A program made the translations under genes and the position numbers. From assembly GCA_036023115.1 (NCBI GenBank), contig JAYKKT010000041.1:8146001-8210000 (forward strand): a DNA stretch of 64,000 nt, read 5' to 3'. Shown piece by piece: positions 19,967 through 31,737 of this stretch (its first letter is position 1; each line of letters opens with the position of its first letter). This stretch comes from Brasenia schreberi. Lineage: Eukaryota > Streptophyta > Magnoliopsida > Nymphaeales > Cabombaceae. Under the pieces are notes generated by a model. It was not told where the DNA came from, made no database searches, and was given only the letters and a program-made list of their open reading frames with translations.

Positions 19967-20939
19967 CTTGGTTTCTCCCGTCTTTGCAAAAACTTCCATT
20001 GTATTCACAGAGAATGATTTGGGAAAGTATGATGTGATCCATAACCAAGCACTCCATATAGAAGTTGTGTTAAACGGCTACCCTATTAGTAAATGCCTTG
20101 TCGATGGAGGAGGAGGCCTTAATATCCTCCCCCTCCATGTAGCTTTCCAAATAGGAATCTCTACCTCTATGCTTGAACCGAGTTCCATAACTATTACAGG
20201 ATATGATGGGAACCCATCCAACCCCTTAGGCTCCATAAAGTTACCCATAAAAGTCGGACCAATACCTCACGAGGGATTATTCCATATCTTGGATATAAAT
20301 CCCCATTACAACTTATTATTAGGAAGACCATGGATACACTCTCTTAGAGCCGTCCCATCCACCTTCCACAGATGTCTCAAAATCCCATGGAAAAATCGGG
20401 TAGTGGTTGTTTTTGGAGAAGACCATCCCCAATTAAATGGAATACAAACCTTTCCTTGTATATCAGGGGAGCCAAACCAGGAAGTAAAGACCAATCGGGA
20501 AACTGCCAAAATAAACCTCCCTGAAATAGCCAAACCTTCCAAAATGAGAGTAGTCCGTATTTTAGGCAAGTCAAAACCTTCCAAATCCCTCTATCTTCCC
20601 AAAAGAACCATTAGGATAAGTAAACCTGCCATAGATGATTCATCTTTCCAAAATCATCCTCTATATCAAAAATTTTCAAAATTCAAAAAACCTTGAAAGA
20701 TATTGCTAAATATGGGATATACTCCTTACCAAGGATTGGGGGTTCAAGGCCAAGGAAAACTAGAGCCTATTATACCTATGCCAAATATAGGACGCCATGG
20801 TTTAGGATATAGCCTATCCATACCACCCGAGCCACCACCCGAAACCAATTGGGTTAAGGGTTCCTTAGAACCCGCTAAATCCGAGACCTATGGTTTAGAC
20901 ATCTTATTTGGAGTCTAATTCATAGCATTTTCTTTGCAG
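19967..20939 (+). pseudogene. pro: Element B protease, downstream half
   Basis: Resumes in frame with the part before LTR-3. It contains the aspartic protease CLVDGGGGLNILPLHV, ITGYDGNPSNPLGSIKLP and HYNLLLGRPWIHSLRAVPS, and shares the D-G-G catalytic triplet with the other elements. A frameshift at about 20696 (KFKKP stop) is followed at 20703-20918 by the glycine-rich tail MGYTPYQGLGVQGQGKLE, resembling a G-patch, ending at TAA before the candidate acceptor. About 250 codons are open from 19932, the first dozen being LTR-derived. Confidence 0.9.
20860..20939 (+). other. Candidate 80-nt intron between gag-pro and pol (B)
   Basis: Begins GTTCCT inside the same glycine codon as in A, D and E, and ends TTTTCTTTGCAG. 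Most intervening bases differ from the A-type copies, yet GT, AG, phase and length are kept. Removing it would leave GT-TTG-ATG-GAAGATCCC in the gag-pro phase. Confidence 0.5.
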
Positions 20940-22141
20940 GTTTGATGGAAGATCCCTCTTTTGAGAAAAATACAAAAAAAAGTATATATTTCCAAAAACC
21001 AAAAAAATCTAAAAAAACCCAAAAGCCCAAAAAAATGTTTGATTTCCAAAGATTTAGTTGTTTCCCCTTTTATTATTTATGGTGAAAATTATCAAAAATC
21101 CAAAAAAATGCTGGTTTCCCCTTCTGTTTGTTTTCAAAAATCCAAAAAAATAGAAAATTATGAAAACTCAAAAAAAATGTTTATTTCGCAAAAACAGAAA
21201 GGTTTAGATTCAAAAATGTCTTCTTTTGATATTTTCCTAGAGACAAAGATGCTTGAAAATGATAAGGCGAAAAGGAGGATCCCCTCATTTATGAGGATGA
21301 TCTCGCCTCTAGCCTGCCTGAATTCCATAAAGTCCTAGACTTGGATAAACCTTTTAGTGCCGTAGGGGGAGATTTTGTGGAAGTCAACTTAGGGAATGAG
21401 TCAAATCCAAAGAAAGTCAAGATAGGTCTTTGTTTGCATGAGCATGAGAAAGCATCCTTCATTGCATTCTTAAAAGACTATATAGACGTGTTTGCATGGA
21501 CTTATGAGGATATGCCTGGTTTAGATCCTCGTGTGGTAGAGCATCAGTTGCCATTAGACCCCTAAGTCAAACCCATAAAACAAAAACTTAGGAAAATTCA
21601 TCCTGATATCCACTCCCAAGTAAAAGAAGGGTTAGAAGATCTTTTAAAAGCTGGATTTATAAAACCCATTGCATATTCTGATTGGCTTTCAAATATTGTT
21701 ATAGTTAGAAAAAGCAATGGAAAAAATCGTATTTGCATAGATTTTCGAAATTTGAATAAAGCCACTCCAAAAGATAACTTTCCGCTTCCAAATATAGATT
21801 TGATAGTAGATAGCACTGCAAATCATGAAATGTTTTCTTTTATGGATGGCTATTCGGGTTACAATCAAATTAAACTAGCACCAAAAGACCAAGCCAAAAC
21901 GGCTTTCACTATTCCTTGGGGTATGTATTGCTATACTGTTATGCCTTTTGGTTTGAAAAATGTAGGGCCACGTACCAAAGAGCCATGACCACGATTTTCC
22001 ATGATCAAATTCATGAGCTTTTGGAAGTATACGTAGATGATCTCTTAGTAAAAAAAAAAACCCGAAATTTACAGTTGGAAACTTTGCAAAAGGTTTTTGA
22101 AAGACTTAGGATTTATAAGGTGAAATTGAACCCTCAAAAAT
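20940..22141 (+). pseudogene. Element B reverse transcriptase (frameshifted)
   Basis: A lysine-rich, poorly conserved stretch to about 21300 precedes RT motifs: ASFIAFLKDYIDVFAWTYE, a TAA-type break at about 21563, ICIDFRNLNKATPKDNFPLP-like residues, SFMDGYSGYNQIKLAPKD, and MPFGLKNVG followed by one extra base (about 21962) that shifts the frame. Then TIFHDQIHELLEVYVDDLLV carries the YVDD catalytic box at about 22025-22050. A run of A bases after YVDD and another shift near 22145 lead into the long open frame. Defective as it stands. Confidence 0.92.
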
Positions 22142-24679
22142 GTGTTTTTTGGAGTGGAATCAAGGAAACTTCTAGGGTTTATGGTCAACCAAAGAGGTAT
22201 AGAGGTCGACCCTTCTAAATGTCGAGCCATCATAGACATGCCTCCACCTTCCAATCTGACCCAAATTCGAAGTCTCCAAGGACGACTTCAAGCAATTCGG
22301 AGATTTATCTCCAACTTAGCCACGAGATGTGAGCCTTTCAACAAACTCCTAAGGAAAGGGGTTAAGTTTGATTGGGATAGTGATTGTCAAAACGCTTTTG
22401 AAAGACTAAAATCATATTTGACAAATCCTCCCGTTTTGAAACCTCCAAAACCAGGAAAACCCTTGTTACTTTACATTTCCATTCATGAGAATGCATTGGG
22501 AGCTTTGTTGGCTCAATATGAAAATGATAGTCTTAAAGAATATGCTATTTACTATATTTCAAAAACTCTGTTGGCATATGAAAGAAAATATCCAGCCATG
22601 GAGAAGACGTGTTTGGCTTTGGTATGGGCTTGCCAAAAGTTTAGGCACTATTTCCTAGATCATGAGATCTGGATAGTATCTAAACTAGACCCTATCAAAC
22701 ATCTTTTCGAAAAACCTATCTTAACAGGTAGGCTCGGTAAATGGCAGCTTCTTTTAATGGAATATGATTTAAAATTCCATCACCAAAGTTCTATCAAGAG
22801 GCAGGCCTTGGCCGACCATGTTGCTGACTTACCTTTGAAAGATACGTATTCCATACATGATAAAATGCCCGATGAAGGCATCTTTTCCCACGACTTTCAA
22901 AAACATATTTTATCAAATTATTCCAATAATAACCAAGTATGGAAAATGTATTTTGATGGGTCAAGAAATCAACATGGAGCAGGTGTGGCAATCTTGCTCA
23001 TATCCCCTGAAAAGGCAGAAATCCCAATGGCTTTCCGATTAGATTTTTCATGTACCAATAATGTGGCTGAATATGAAGCACTCATACAAGGCCTAAAAGT
23101 CTTGAAAAATCTAGGGGCATCACGAGTGGAAATTTTTGGAGATTCCATGCTTGTTATAAATCAAGTTTCAAAAATTTGGCAGGTTAAGAATGAGAAGTTG
23201 ACCCCCTACTTTGAATTAGCTATCCAATTGGTTAGCTCTTTCCAAGAATGCACACTCACTCATATAGGCAGGGAGGATAATAGTGTGGCAGACGCCCTGT
23301 CATCACTAGGATCTTCCATAAAAATAGACCCCTTTACGGGAGCTAGGTTTTTAGAAATCGTCCACCTGCCTAATCCATCCACACATAGTTTTGAAACCTG
23401 CCAAAATGGCCAAAATAGCAATGAAAAACCCTGGTTTTATGATATTAGAAACTTTTTAAAAGATGAAAGTTTTCCTGATTTTGCTTCCCCTAAAGATAAG
23501 ATTTTTATAAGGAAAGTTTCAACCCGATATGTTATCTTGGGAGGTGTCCTTTATAAGAAAAGTTTCACTGGGATTTTGTTGAGGTGTATAGGTGACGAAG
23601 AGGCTAAGGTAATCATGCATGAATTCCATGATGGGGAATGTGGAGGTCATGTCAATGCTAATATGATGGCAATGAAAATACTTAGAGCAGGGTATTTCTG
23701 GTCCACACTAAAGCAGGATTGTCACCAATATGTTAGGAAGTGTCACCAATGTCAGGTACATGGGAACACCATCCATATTCCATCATCAGCATTGCATTCA
23801 GTCGCGAGTCCATGGCCCTTCACTATGTGGGCATTTGACATCATAGGACCCATCTCACCCGTTGCCTCAAACGGGCATAGATTCATTTTAGGAGCAACAA
23901 AATATTTTTCTAAATGGGTTGAAGCTACTTCCTTGGCTAACGTCCAAGGGCAACAGGTAGTGGCATTCATTAAGAAAAATATACTTACTAGATTTGGAAT
24001 CCCAAGGGATTTGGTTTCAGATAATGGCACTCCCTTTAAGAATGAAAAAGTCGAGAAATTATGTAGAACCTATGGGATTACCCAGCATTTTTCATCACCC
24101 TACTATCCCCAAGGTAACGGTCAAGCCGAAGCTACCAATAAGACCCTCATAAGCATAATAGAAAAGACCTTAGAGAAGGGTAGGGCATGGCATGAGAAAT
24201 TAGATGAGGCTCTGTGGGCTTATAGGACATCCATTCGCACACCCACAAACACTACACCATTTGAATTAGTTTATGGTACAAGTGCCATATTACCCATCCA
24301 TGCTAAACTGCATTCATACTATACTGCTTTAGCATTGGACCTACCTATAGAAACTCTACAAGAAGCCAGGTTGGCCGAGCTTGACCTTATTGATGAAAAA
24401 AGACTTCTTGCCATGAATCATGCATATGCATATAGGCAAAGGATAGCTAGGCACTATGAAAAACATATGAAAGCTCGTGATTTCAAGGTAGGAGACCTAG
24501 TTCTGAAAATCATCCATCATAGAGGCCCACATCCACTAGGAAAATGGCGACCCAAATGGGATGGCCCTTATGTCATAAGAGGGGCAACTTCTAATAATGC
24601 CTATTGGTTGGTTGATGCAGAAGGAAAGAATCTGGCAGATCCCATCAATGCCCAGTATTTGAAAAGGTATTACATCTAA
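22142..24679 (+). CDS. Element B pol: RT end, RNase H, archaeal-type RNase H, integrase
   Basis: 845 open codons. Residues 1-90: RT thumb/connection (LLGFMVNQRGIEVDPSKC). About 100-225: first RNase H, degenerate, with H at the first acidic position (ISIHENALGALL). About 265-395: archaeal-type RNase H with D272 (MYFDGS), E310 (NVAEYEAL), D334 (FGDSM) and D384 (VADAL). About 490-545: HHCC finger (H493 onward, ending CHQC). About 555-700: integrase core with D566, D627 and E663, spacing D-x35-E. About 770-845: GPY-type C-terminus (KWRPKWDGPYVI) without chromodomain. It would integrate the DNA copy into chromatin. The start shown is a frame opening, not a natural start; upstream RT is frameshifted. 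Confidence 0.95.
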   Translation: MFFGVESRKLLGFMVNQRGIEVDPSKCRAIIDMPPPSNLTQIRSLQGRLQAIRRFISNLATRCEPFNKLLRKGVKFDWDSDCQNAFERLKSYLTNPPVLKPPKPGKPLLLYISIHENALGALLAQYENDSLKEYAIYYISKTLLAYERKYPAMEKTCLALVWACQKFRHYFLDHEIWIVSKLDPIKHLFEKPILTGRLGKWQLLLMEYDLKFHHQSSIKRQALADHVADLPLKDTYSIHDKMPDEGIFSHDFQKHILSNYSNNNQVWKMYFDGSRNQHGAGVAILLISPEKAEIPMAFRLDFSCTNNVAEYEALIQGLKVLKNLGASRVEIFGDSMLVINQVSKIWQVKNEKLTPYFELAIQLVSSFQECTLTHIGREDNSVADALSSLGSSIKIDPFTGARFLEIVHLPNPSTHSFETCQNGQNSNEKPWFYDIRNFLKDESFPDFASPKDKIFIRKVSTRYVILGGVLYKKSFTGILLRCIGDEEAKVIMHEFHDGECGGHVNANMMAMKILRAGYFWSTLKQDCHQYVRKCHQCQVHGNTIHIPSSALHSVASPWPFTMWAFDIIGPISPVASNGHRFILGATKYFSKWVEATSLANVQGQQVVAFIKKNILTRFGIPRDLVSDNGTPFKNEKVEKLCRTYGITQHFSSPYYPQGNGQAEATNKTLISIIEKTLEKGRAWHEKLDEALWAYRTSIRTPTNTTPFELVYGTSAILPIHAKLHSYYTALALDLPIETLQEARLAELDLIDEKRLLAMNHAYAYRQRIARHYEKHMKARDFKVGDLVLKIIHHRGPHPLGKWRPKWDGPYVIRGATSNNAYWLVDAEGKNLADPINAQYLKRYYI

Positions 24680-25787
24680 AATCCCCCTTTTTTCCATTTG
24701 AAAAAAAAAAATAAAAAAAATGGGAGGATTGGAGAATCTCCTCTAAATTTCTAGGAAAGTATACTGAAGATGGATTATCCAATCCCAAGTTAGGAGGCTG
24801 GTGTGATATAAAAGATAGAGTTTCAAAAACATTCCCTGGTGATGTTCCAAAGATCTTTGACTTGCCATACGAAGCCTAGTTTTGAAAGAGCAGGATATTT
24901 TCAAATGACAGGTGCTATTAGGAAATAGGATGTTCCTATTCGAGTCAATAATCCAAAAGGATGAGTTGTTTCCCATTCAATATCCCTCAGGAGAGTCAAA
25001 GGTCAAAAGTCAAAAAAAAAAAAGGGGAAGGAAACAAAAACCTCCAATATAGAGGCCTTCCTAGAAAAAAAAAAAAAGAAGGAAAGAAAAAGCTCAAAAG
25101 AGCAACTTCCTTTAAAATCCCATCTATTTGGAACCCCGGGACGCTTCAGAAGGGACCGCGGGTAATGCTTCCTCAAAAATCTCCACAGCTCATCCTTATG
25201 GAGAAAAGGTTCGTTAGGAAAGTCCTAGAGTAAGAATAGGACCTGCTCAATTTGGATCTCATGCTGTTCCCAAGATTAGGTCTTTGTAAAGTAAGGAGGG
25301 GAGCTTTGAAATGCTATCCAAAACTTTCCATAAAACCTCTACTGAGTAGTAAGCATCAACATCTAAATGAAGGAAAAGGTGAGAAATTGGAAGTATCATT
25401 TTCTAGAAGCTTACAGGAGTTTCCTTTTTGAAAAGATGATTTCCAAAACTCCAAGCATCAAAAAGGCAATCTTAAAGAGTCATCCCATTTGAGGCAACTA
25501 CCGTTTATAGGCATGAAATCTCATAACATTTGAAACATGCATACATAAACTGGTAGTCCATAGATCCCATAACATTTGACATGTGCATACATATACTGGT
25601 CGTCCATAGATGCAAAAAAATCAGTTTTGTCTCAGCCCCTCAAATGAAAATCTCCTTATAGTAGTCATTTCAAGAAAAGAGATGTCAGGGAATAAAGGGG
25701 ATCATATTTTCTCAAGATGTCTCTAAGGAAGAAAAGCAAATGGGTGTTGTGTTCTTTGCCATCATCCAAATAAATTTGGATGATGCC
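24680..25787 (+). other. Element B 3' UTR
   Basis: Non-coding tail between the integrase stop and the polypurine tract. It is A-rich at the start. A lysine-rich 90-codon frame at 24961-25233 contains GTLQKGPRVMLPQ, which lines up with the RTLQKGPWYHFPI of the small frame in A's 3' UTR. Two 46-bp direct repeats (25522-25567 and 25568-25613, CATAACATTTG...CCATAGAT) lie near its middle. Nothing else recognised. Confidence 0.7.
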
Positions 25788-25800
25788 AAAGAGGGGCATC
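25788..25800 (+). promoter_or_regulatory. Polypurine tract of element B
   Basis: AAAGAGGGGCATC directly before the 3' LTR start TGTAGACACCC. The same 13-mer precedes the 3' LTRs of A, F and J. It primes plus-strand DNA synthesis. Confidence 0.85.
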
Positions 25801-28800
25801 TGTAGACACCCAAAATTTTCTTTTAATTCTTACCTTTTTAGGAAAGTGTCCATTTTTGGTAATTTTGGGTTTTCAAAGGAAAAAGGCACTAAACGAGTTA
25901 TTTCGGTACCAAAATTTTATGGAAGCTTTAAAATGATGAAAGAATACTTTTCTTTCTGAAAATTTCGAATTTTGACAAAATTAGAAAAAAATGACGATTT
26001 TGCCCCCAGCATGGAAAAGCTGGATTTCGTTTTCTTAAAAGATTTATGACAAAAAAAATGTTGAAAGCTTGCCTTTTGAAAAGATACAGGCATTTATAAG
26101 ACAATTTGACACCTGTAAAGGCAAGTGGGTGCCCAAAAAGGAGAGCGGGCATCAAAAAGGGAAAGTGAGCTTCCCAAAAAGAAAAGTTCATATTCGGAAA
26201 GAAATCAGTTGCCCGAGGGAAAAGTTGATGTTATCAAAGGAAAGGAAAGATGGAAACAAGAACAATAGCTTCCGAAAAGAAAGGTTTGGTATCGAATGCA
26301 TTTCGTAACATGTCCATGTTATGTTTGATTGTCAAGGTAATTAGTGTATCGATATGCATCAGTTTGGCATTGTCATCTGTTACTGTTATGTTAAGAATAA
26401 GGTTAATATTCCAACACTCATGGAAGAAATCTAACGAGCATGATGGTTGGTTTTCAAAAACGTAACATGGGCTTACTTGAACGCTTTTGTAGTAATGCAT
26501 GTAACATGGATTTGCATAACCACTTTCACAGCAAACATGCAGTTTTATCCAGTTCGATTGCTAAACTAGCTAAGCTGTACAAAGGTGTTTCTGTTAACTT
26601 GTCAAAGTGCGTCTTGAAATACAATACAACAAGTCATATCTAGACCAGTTTTAGCATGTAGCGAATTCTTGTAGACACATGAAGTTAAAGAAGAACTGGA
26701 TGTGCATGAGTTCCATGATGCTGACTGAACTGAATTTACTGAGGCTGAGCTGAAGGAACTCGTCCTCATCAGCCTATTATGCAATTGGTACAAAATTATC
26801 GCCCACACAAGCTGCAAAATCAACAGAATAAAAACAGAATGCATGCAGTGTTACATCAGGGAAACCAGAATCAGATGAGCATGATGGTCACGATGCCTAA
26901 GGAAGGGAAACATATTGAAGCAGCCCTGGTTCGTCACATGAAGAATCCACTGATGCCAGTATTTTAGCATTCCTGCAAAATCAAGAAGAGACATTAGATA
27001 CAAGAAAACATTTAGTGCATCAGGAAATTAAGAGGTAGAAGAAATAGGAACGGGCAAGCTGTAGATTTTTTTGCTGGAGGTTTTGGGAATCATTTAGTGC
27101 ATCAGGAAATCAAGTATGATAATCGACTTGAATATGCTCAACCTGAAATTTCTTTTGCTGGAGGTTTTGGGACTTCATCTAGTAAGAACCTAGATGTCAC
27201 AAGTCAACGTCTTAATTAAGCAACAAAGGGAACCAGGTGCAGCCGATTTCAGTCGCATTTGGCATCTTACCATACCAAGGCTTGCTGCATTTAGCAAGAT
27301 TAAGTAAAAAAACTTGCCTTTCAAATTCTGGCCTAATTCAACAACAAGAAAGAGGAGGAAAATGTAAAGCAACATATCTCACAGCTAATGAGCAGCTCCT
27401 TTCCAAATTCAATGTGAACTGCAGAGTTTAGCAGTTCCTTAACTTTCCAAATCAACATGGTCCTCATGGCAGCCCCAGCAAAACTTTCCAAGTTCTGATT
27501 TTTTACAGCAATAACATGCCTTTTTCATTAAATTCAGCAAGGAAACTTGCCTTGCCCAATGTTACACCTAAGAGGCATCTTTTGGCCTATAAAAGGAGCC
27601 TAAAGGAGGCTGCAAAAGGAAAAACCAGCACACAGGAACATTCAGTCCGAAAATTCAGAGAAATAGAGAGAGAGAGAGAGAAAGGAAGAGAAGAAGAAGA
27701 AGGAAGTCCGGCCTGGTTCCGACGTCCGACGATCGTTCGGCGAAGTGCTCCTACGTCCCCTCTCACTCACATAGGTTGGAATTCTTGCACAAATTGGTTT
27801 TGATTCATGCGAATTTGAAAAACCACAGATTCTGCAGAATTGTATATGAATCGAGGCTACGAGCCCATGTTCTTCATTTATATCGATACAAACATGCATG
27901 ATTCCTTCATGAACGAAATTAAAATCCATGTTTAGATGATTTCCATGATTTATTAGGACTGATACAGGTTGAACTTCGTTCTAGAATCACGTTAGGAACC
28001 TTCTGAAATTTTCTGTAAAACTGGTTTCTGAAACTGTCTGTGCACACGCGTCTGATCACGGAATTTTTATAAACAAACGGATAAGCCAATTGCTTCGAAA
28101 TTTTGCATGAATAATCTAGACATATCAAAGTTCTTAGATAAAATTTTGAGGAATTGTTATGAACTGTTGCCTAGCCAATTATATCCGTGAAGTTTACATA
28201 AAATCCAGATTGCGTTTTACAGAAACAGAACGTTCAGTAAAAGACCTCTGTTCTTTTGCCCATATCTCAGCAACCACTGAGTGAAATTGGATGCAATTTG
28301 ATTCTTTGAAAACCTAACATCCGTATCTTTCTAACACAATAAATTTTATCGAAATTGGATGACTGAGTGTTGAGATATTGCTATTTTTTTGAGCTTTTGA
28401 TTCACAGGAATAGGGCTATTCTGAATTTTATAACAGTTTCTGATTCTATATTTAATTCTCAGAAAATAAAGAACTAAATTATAAAATAAAAATATATTCT
28501 GATTCTACATATAGTGTCTCTATTCTGTAAAAGTTTTAGAATTTTTGGAGAATTAGAAATATTTTTAAAAATTCAGAGAACAGGCCTCTGAAACTGAACA
28601 GGTTCTGCAAATCTAAGAATCTGAAAATTTTCAGAAATCAAGAACTTAAACACAAATCTGAAACTTTGGAAAACCTGGTTTTTCCTTTCTCGAATTAACA
28701 GATTCAAACAAATTTCAAGCGTCTAGGCTGACCCTTGAGCGCCGGTTCAAGAAGGCCTAAGTCGAAAAGATCTCACTTGTTCACAATCGTTCTTAGAAGT

Positions 28801-28913
28801 CAGAAAATCAGAATTTGTTAGTTTTGGTAAACTAACTGGCACACTCGCGCAACCCGACGTAGTTCGAGGGTTTGATTTTGAATCCCACGATTTGAAATAA
28901 AATCACGTCTACA
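25801..28913 (+). mobile_element. Element B 3' LTR (full)
   Basis: 3,113 bases from TGTAGACACCC to CACGTCTACA. U3 runs to a TATA box TATAAAAG at 27588-27595, followed by a purine-rich leader with a GA run (27659-27685). R/U5 has hairpin 1 at 28734-28751 and hairpin 2 with CTGGCACACTCG at about 28815-28845. It differs from the A-type LTRs across nearly all of U3, lacking the CCTAA array and the GGAT/ATCC cluster. After 28913 the minus-oriented LTR G resumes. No gene inside. Confidence 0.92.
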
Positions 28914-30853
28914 GGTCACTAAGGAAGGTGTAGTGTTAGGGAGTATGGCACTAAAGGGGAAGCCTAAGGGAAGGTCTAATGGAGTACCTAGGGGAAAGGA
29001 GGTGGCTGGCCGAATGGAAGTGACAGTCGGTTGGAGTGGCCGACTAGGGGAGCTTGGTGGTGGCAGGCTGCTAGGGTGGCTAGGAGTAGTGTAAGGGAAG
29101 GGAACTAGCTAGGAGATGGGGTAAGGTGGTAGTGGGTGTAGTGGGGTGATATGGGCAGGTTTTAGGGAGTGGGGTGGAATGGCCGGGGGTGGTTAGGGTG
29201 TCTAGGTGGTAGTTAGGGTGGCTAGGGCTTAGCCGAGTGGGAGTGGTGGCGGCAAGTGGCTGGTATTAGGGTGATATGGTAGTGGGTTGGGTGGCTGAGA
29301 GTGGAGAGGGAGTGGAGAAGGAGTAAGGTGGAGTGTGGGGTACTAACCGAGTGAAGAGGTGGTGGTGGATGGAAGGGGAGCAGCCGGGTGTGGATGGGTT
29401 GGCTGGTTCGGTCAGATGAAGAGGATGGCGATGTGGACCTCGGCTGGAGTGGTGGCGGTGGTGGTGGTGCTCGACTAGGAGGTAGTGGCGCAGGTGGTGG
29501 CTGGCTGTGGGGCAGGTAGAGCAAGATGGGAGTCGGATGGGCTGGAGAGTGGAGGACCCGAGATAGGATGGCAGCTTGAAGATGGGAAAAACCCGCCCCA
29601 AAGGGGGGGGGGTTTATATAGGGCTGCAAGAGGCGGTTGGGGGTGGTTTTGGGGTAGTGGTTAGGTGGTTTAGGTAGGGTGGTGTGGTGATAAGGTGGGC
29701 TGGAAAGGGTAGGGCCAGATATTTTAAATACAAGGGGTTTGGGTAGGTTGTGTGCTAGGGGTGGTTTAGAGGTTTAGGGTTTAGCTAGGTGGGTTGGTTT
29801 TAGGGTGAGGTTTAGTGAGGTAGGTTAGGTGATTAGGCTAGGATTAGGCTAGGTTTAGGGAAATTAACCTAGGTTTAGGGAAGGATTAGGGAAGTGGGTT
29901 AGGTGATTAGGTTGGGATTAGGCCGGGATTAGGGAAGTGGGTTAGGTGATTAGGCTCAGATTAGGACGAGATTAGGGTAGAAGGCTAGGATTAGGTGTTT
30001 TTGGTTAGGTTTAGGTGAAGGAGCTCCCTTTGCATGGCCCATAGATCCTAATCATATCATGTTGGTGCAGCCCTAGGTTAGGTTTTGGCTAATTACAAGC
30101 TTAAACCCACTTAATTAGGCTAACCCACGTGATTAACCCCAAACTTGACACACAAGTCAAGCTTAATTACAACACACACTTGATCTTATCCACCCCTACT
30201 CTCTCTCATGCCCATAATCCCACGTGAAATTCAATTGGGCCCCACCTCCATTTATGAGAAGGTGATGTGGGCCATGGATATGGATATTGGATTGGATCTC
30301 TGGATCCAAATCTAAATCTAAGTCCATACATGGGTTTGGATTGGGATCTGGATATATATGGTCCAGATCCGATCCAAACTGAACTCTGACTCCTTCGAGC
30401 TGTGTTCGAAACGAATGGTTTGTGCGAGGTTTGACAGCATCAATACTCCGTCTGCGTTGGGTCTTCGCCAACATGATCATTCGCCTCTATTTTCGCCTTC
30501 CAGAGATGACTTCAAATGACATTTTGATGATAACAGGGTCTTGGACGTTCGAGATCCTGGGGGTGGATTTGATATGAGAGTTGTTGTGCCGGGATTGACA
30601 TGTGCTCCAGTTCCGGGCTCTTCCTAGCTTTCCTGGTCCTGTCTGGATTAGGCCAAGCTGCTTCAGGGTTTCAAAAACGTGTTTTAAAAGGTTTTCAAAA
30701 CCATATTATATATTTTTGAAATATAAAGTTTAAAACATATATACAGGGTTGTCTAGAAGGCTCTTGGGTTTCCAGACTCAAAATAGCCCTTTGGGGCTGC
30801 TTTTACAAAACCAGATGGATTTGAGAACTTCGTGGGATTTCAGGGTGTTTACA
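28914..30853 (-). mobile_element. LTR fragment G (minus), host of element B
   Basis: A-type LTR in minus orientation. It starts mid-LTR at GGTCACTAAGG (counterpart of about 4850 in A) and runs to the outer U3 end GGGTGTTTACA at 30851-30853. It includes a TATA box (29613-29621 reversed), the CCTAA array (29740-30020) and the GGAT/ATCC cluster (30270-30375). Its inner boundary is B's 3' LTR. Its other part would lie beyond B's 5' end, where the deletion removed it. It interrupts integrase sequence that resumes at GTCATCCATGTCAAG, so it was most likely a solo LTR or element in F's integrase gene. No gene inside. Confidence 0.88.
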
Positions 30854-31737
30854 GTCATCCATGTCAAGTGCATGGGCACACCATTCGTATCCCTTCATCT
30901 GCATTGCATTCCGTGGTCAGCCCCTGGCCATTCACCATGTGAGCAATTGACATCGTAGGCCCAATATTTCCAAAAGCCTCGAATGGGCATCGATTTATTT
31001 TAGCAGCCACGAAGTATTTCTCCAAGTGGGTGGAAGCCATTTCCCTAACCAATCTGATGGGGCAACATGTGGTGGCTTTCATCCGGAGGAATATCTTGGC
31101 TCGATTTGGGGTTCCACGAGACCTCGTGTCTGATAATGGCACCCCATTCAAGAATGAGCGGATGGTTAAGTTGTGCAACACGTATGGCATAACTCACCAC
31201 TTCTCCTCGCCCTACTACCCTCAAGGCAACAGCCAAGCCGAGGCCACAAACAAGACTCTCATTAGTATAATTGAGAAAACTTTAGAAAAGGGTAGGACGT
31301 GGCACGAGAAGCTGGATGAAGCCTTATGGGCTTATAGGACTTCCATCCGGACTCCCACGAATGCCACACCATTCGAATTGGTCTATGGCACAAACGCCAT
31401 TCTTCCCATTCATACTCAACTGCATTCATTCCACACATCCATTGCACTCGACCTCCCCCTAGAGATGCTTCAACATGCTAGGATGGCCGAACTAGATTTG
31501 CTAGATGAGAGGCGACTCCTTGCCATGGATCATGCTCGTGCATACCGGCAAAGGATAGCCCGACATTATGGCAAACACATGAGACCTCGCCACTTTGAAG
31601 TGGGGGATCTAGTTTTGAATTTAGCCTATGTTGTACGAGCAACCACCACGAACAATTCGTATTGGTTGATCGATGTAGAAGGTAGGAATTTAGCAAATCC
31701 TATCAATATTCAATACTTAAAGAAGTATCATGTGTAG
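30854..31737 (+). pseudogene. Element F integrase, C-terminal part (broken)
   Basis: Picks up at the last cysteine region of the HHCC finger (CQVHGHTIRIPSS) and continues through the core: a TGG to TGA stop at 30940-30942 in the segment before AIDIVGP, the second catalytic D in VSDNGTPFKNE and E in QAEATNKTLISI, then HFEVGDLVLNLAYVVRATT. Compared with element H, about 20 residues holding the KWRPKWDGP motif are deleted in frame near 31620. Ends in TAG. I assign it to F rather than A because F's 3' LTR is followed directly by A's UTR. Confidence 0.88.

Larger units (their letters stand above)
14906..28913 (+). mobile_element. Element B: second Tat-type subfamily, 5' LTR truncated
   Basis: Order: truncated 5' LTR (14906-15778), primer site, gag, protease interrupted by solo LTR-3, RT, RNase H, archaeal-type RNase H, integrase, 3' UTR, polypurine tract, and full 3' LTR (25801-28913). 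Its coding sequence is related to A/D/E but clearly diverged, and its LTR is different except for the end hairpins and terminal bases. It sits in the minus-oriented LTR G, whose sequence resumes at 28914. Frameshifts in gag and RT make it defective, but 22142-24679 is still open. Confidence 0.9.

Noticed and set aside
26000..27500. Unassigned genic sequence with several short frames
   Set aside because: It lies between the start of B's 3' LTR and its TATA box, so it is U3; frames are short and without domains.
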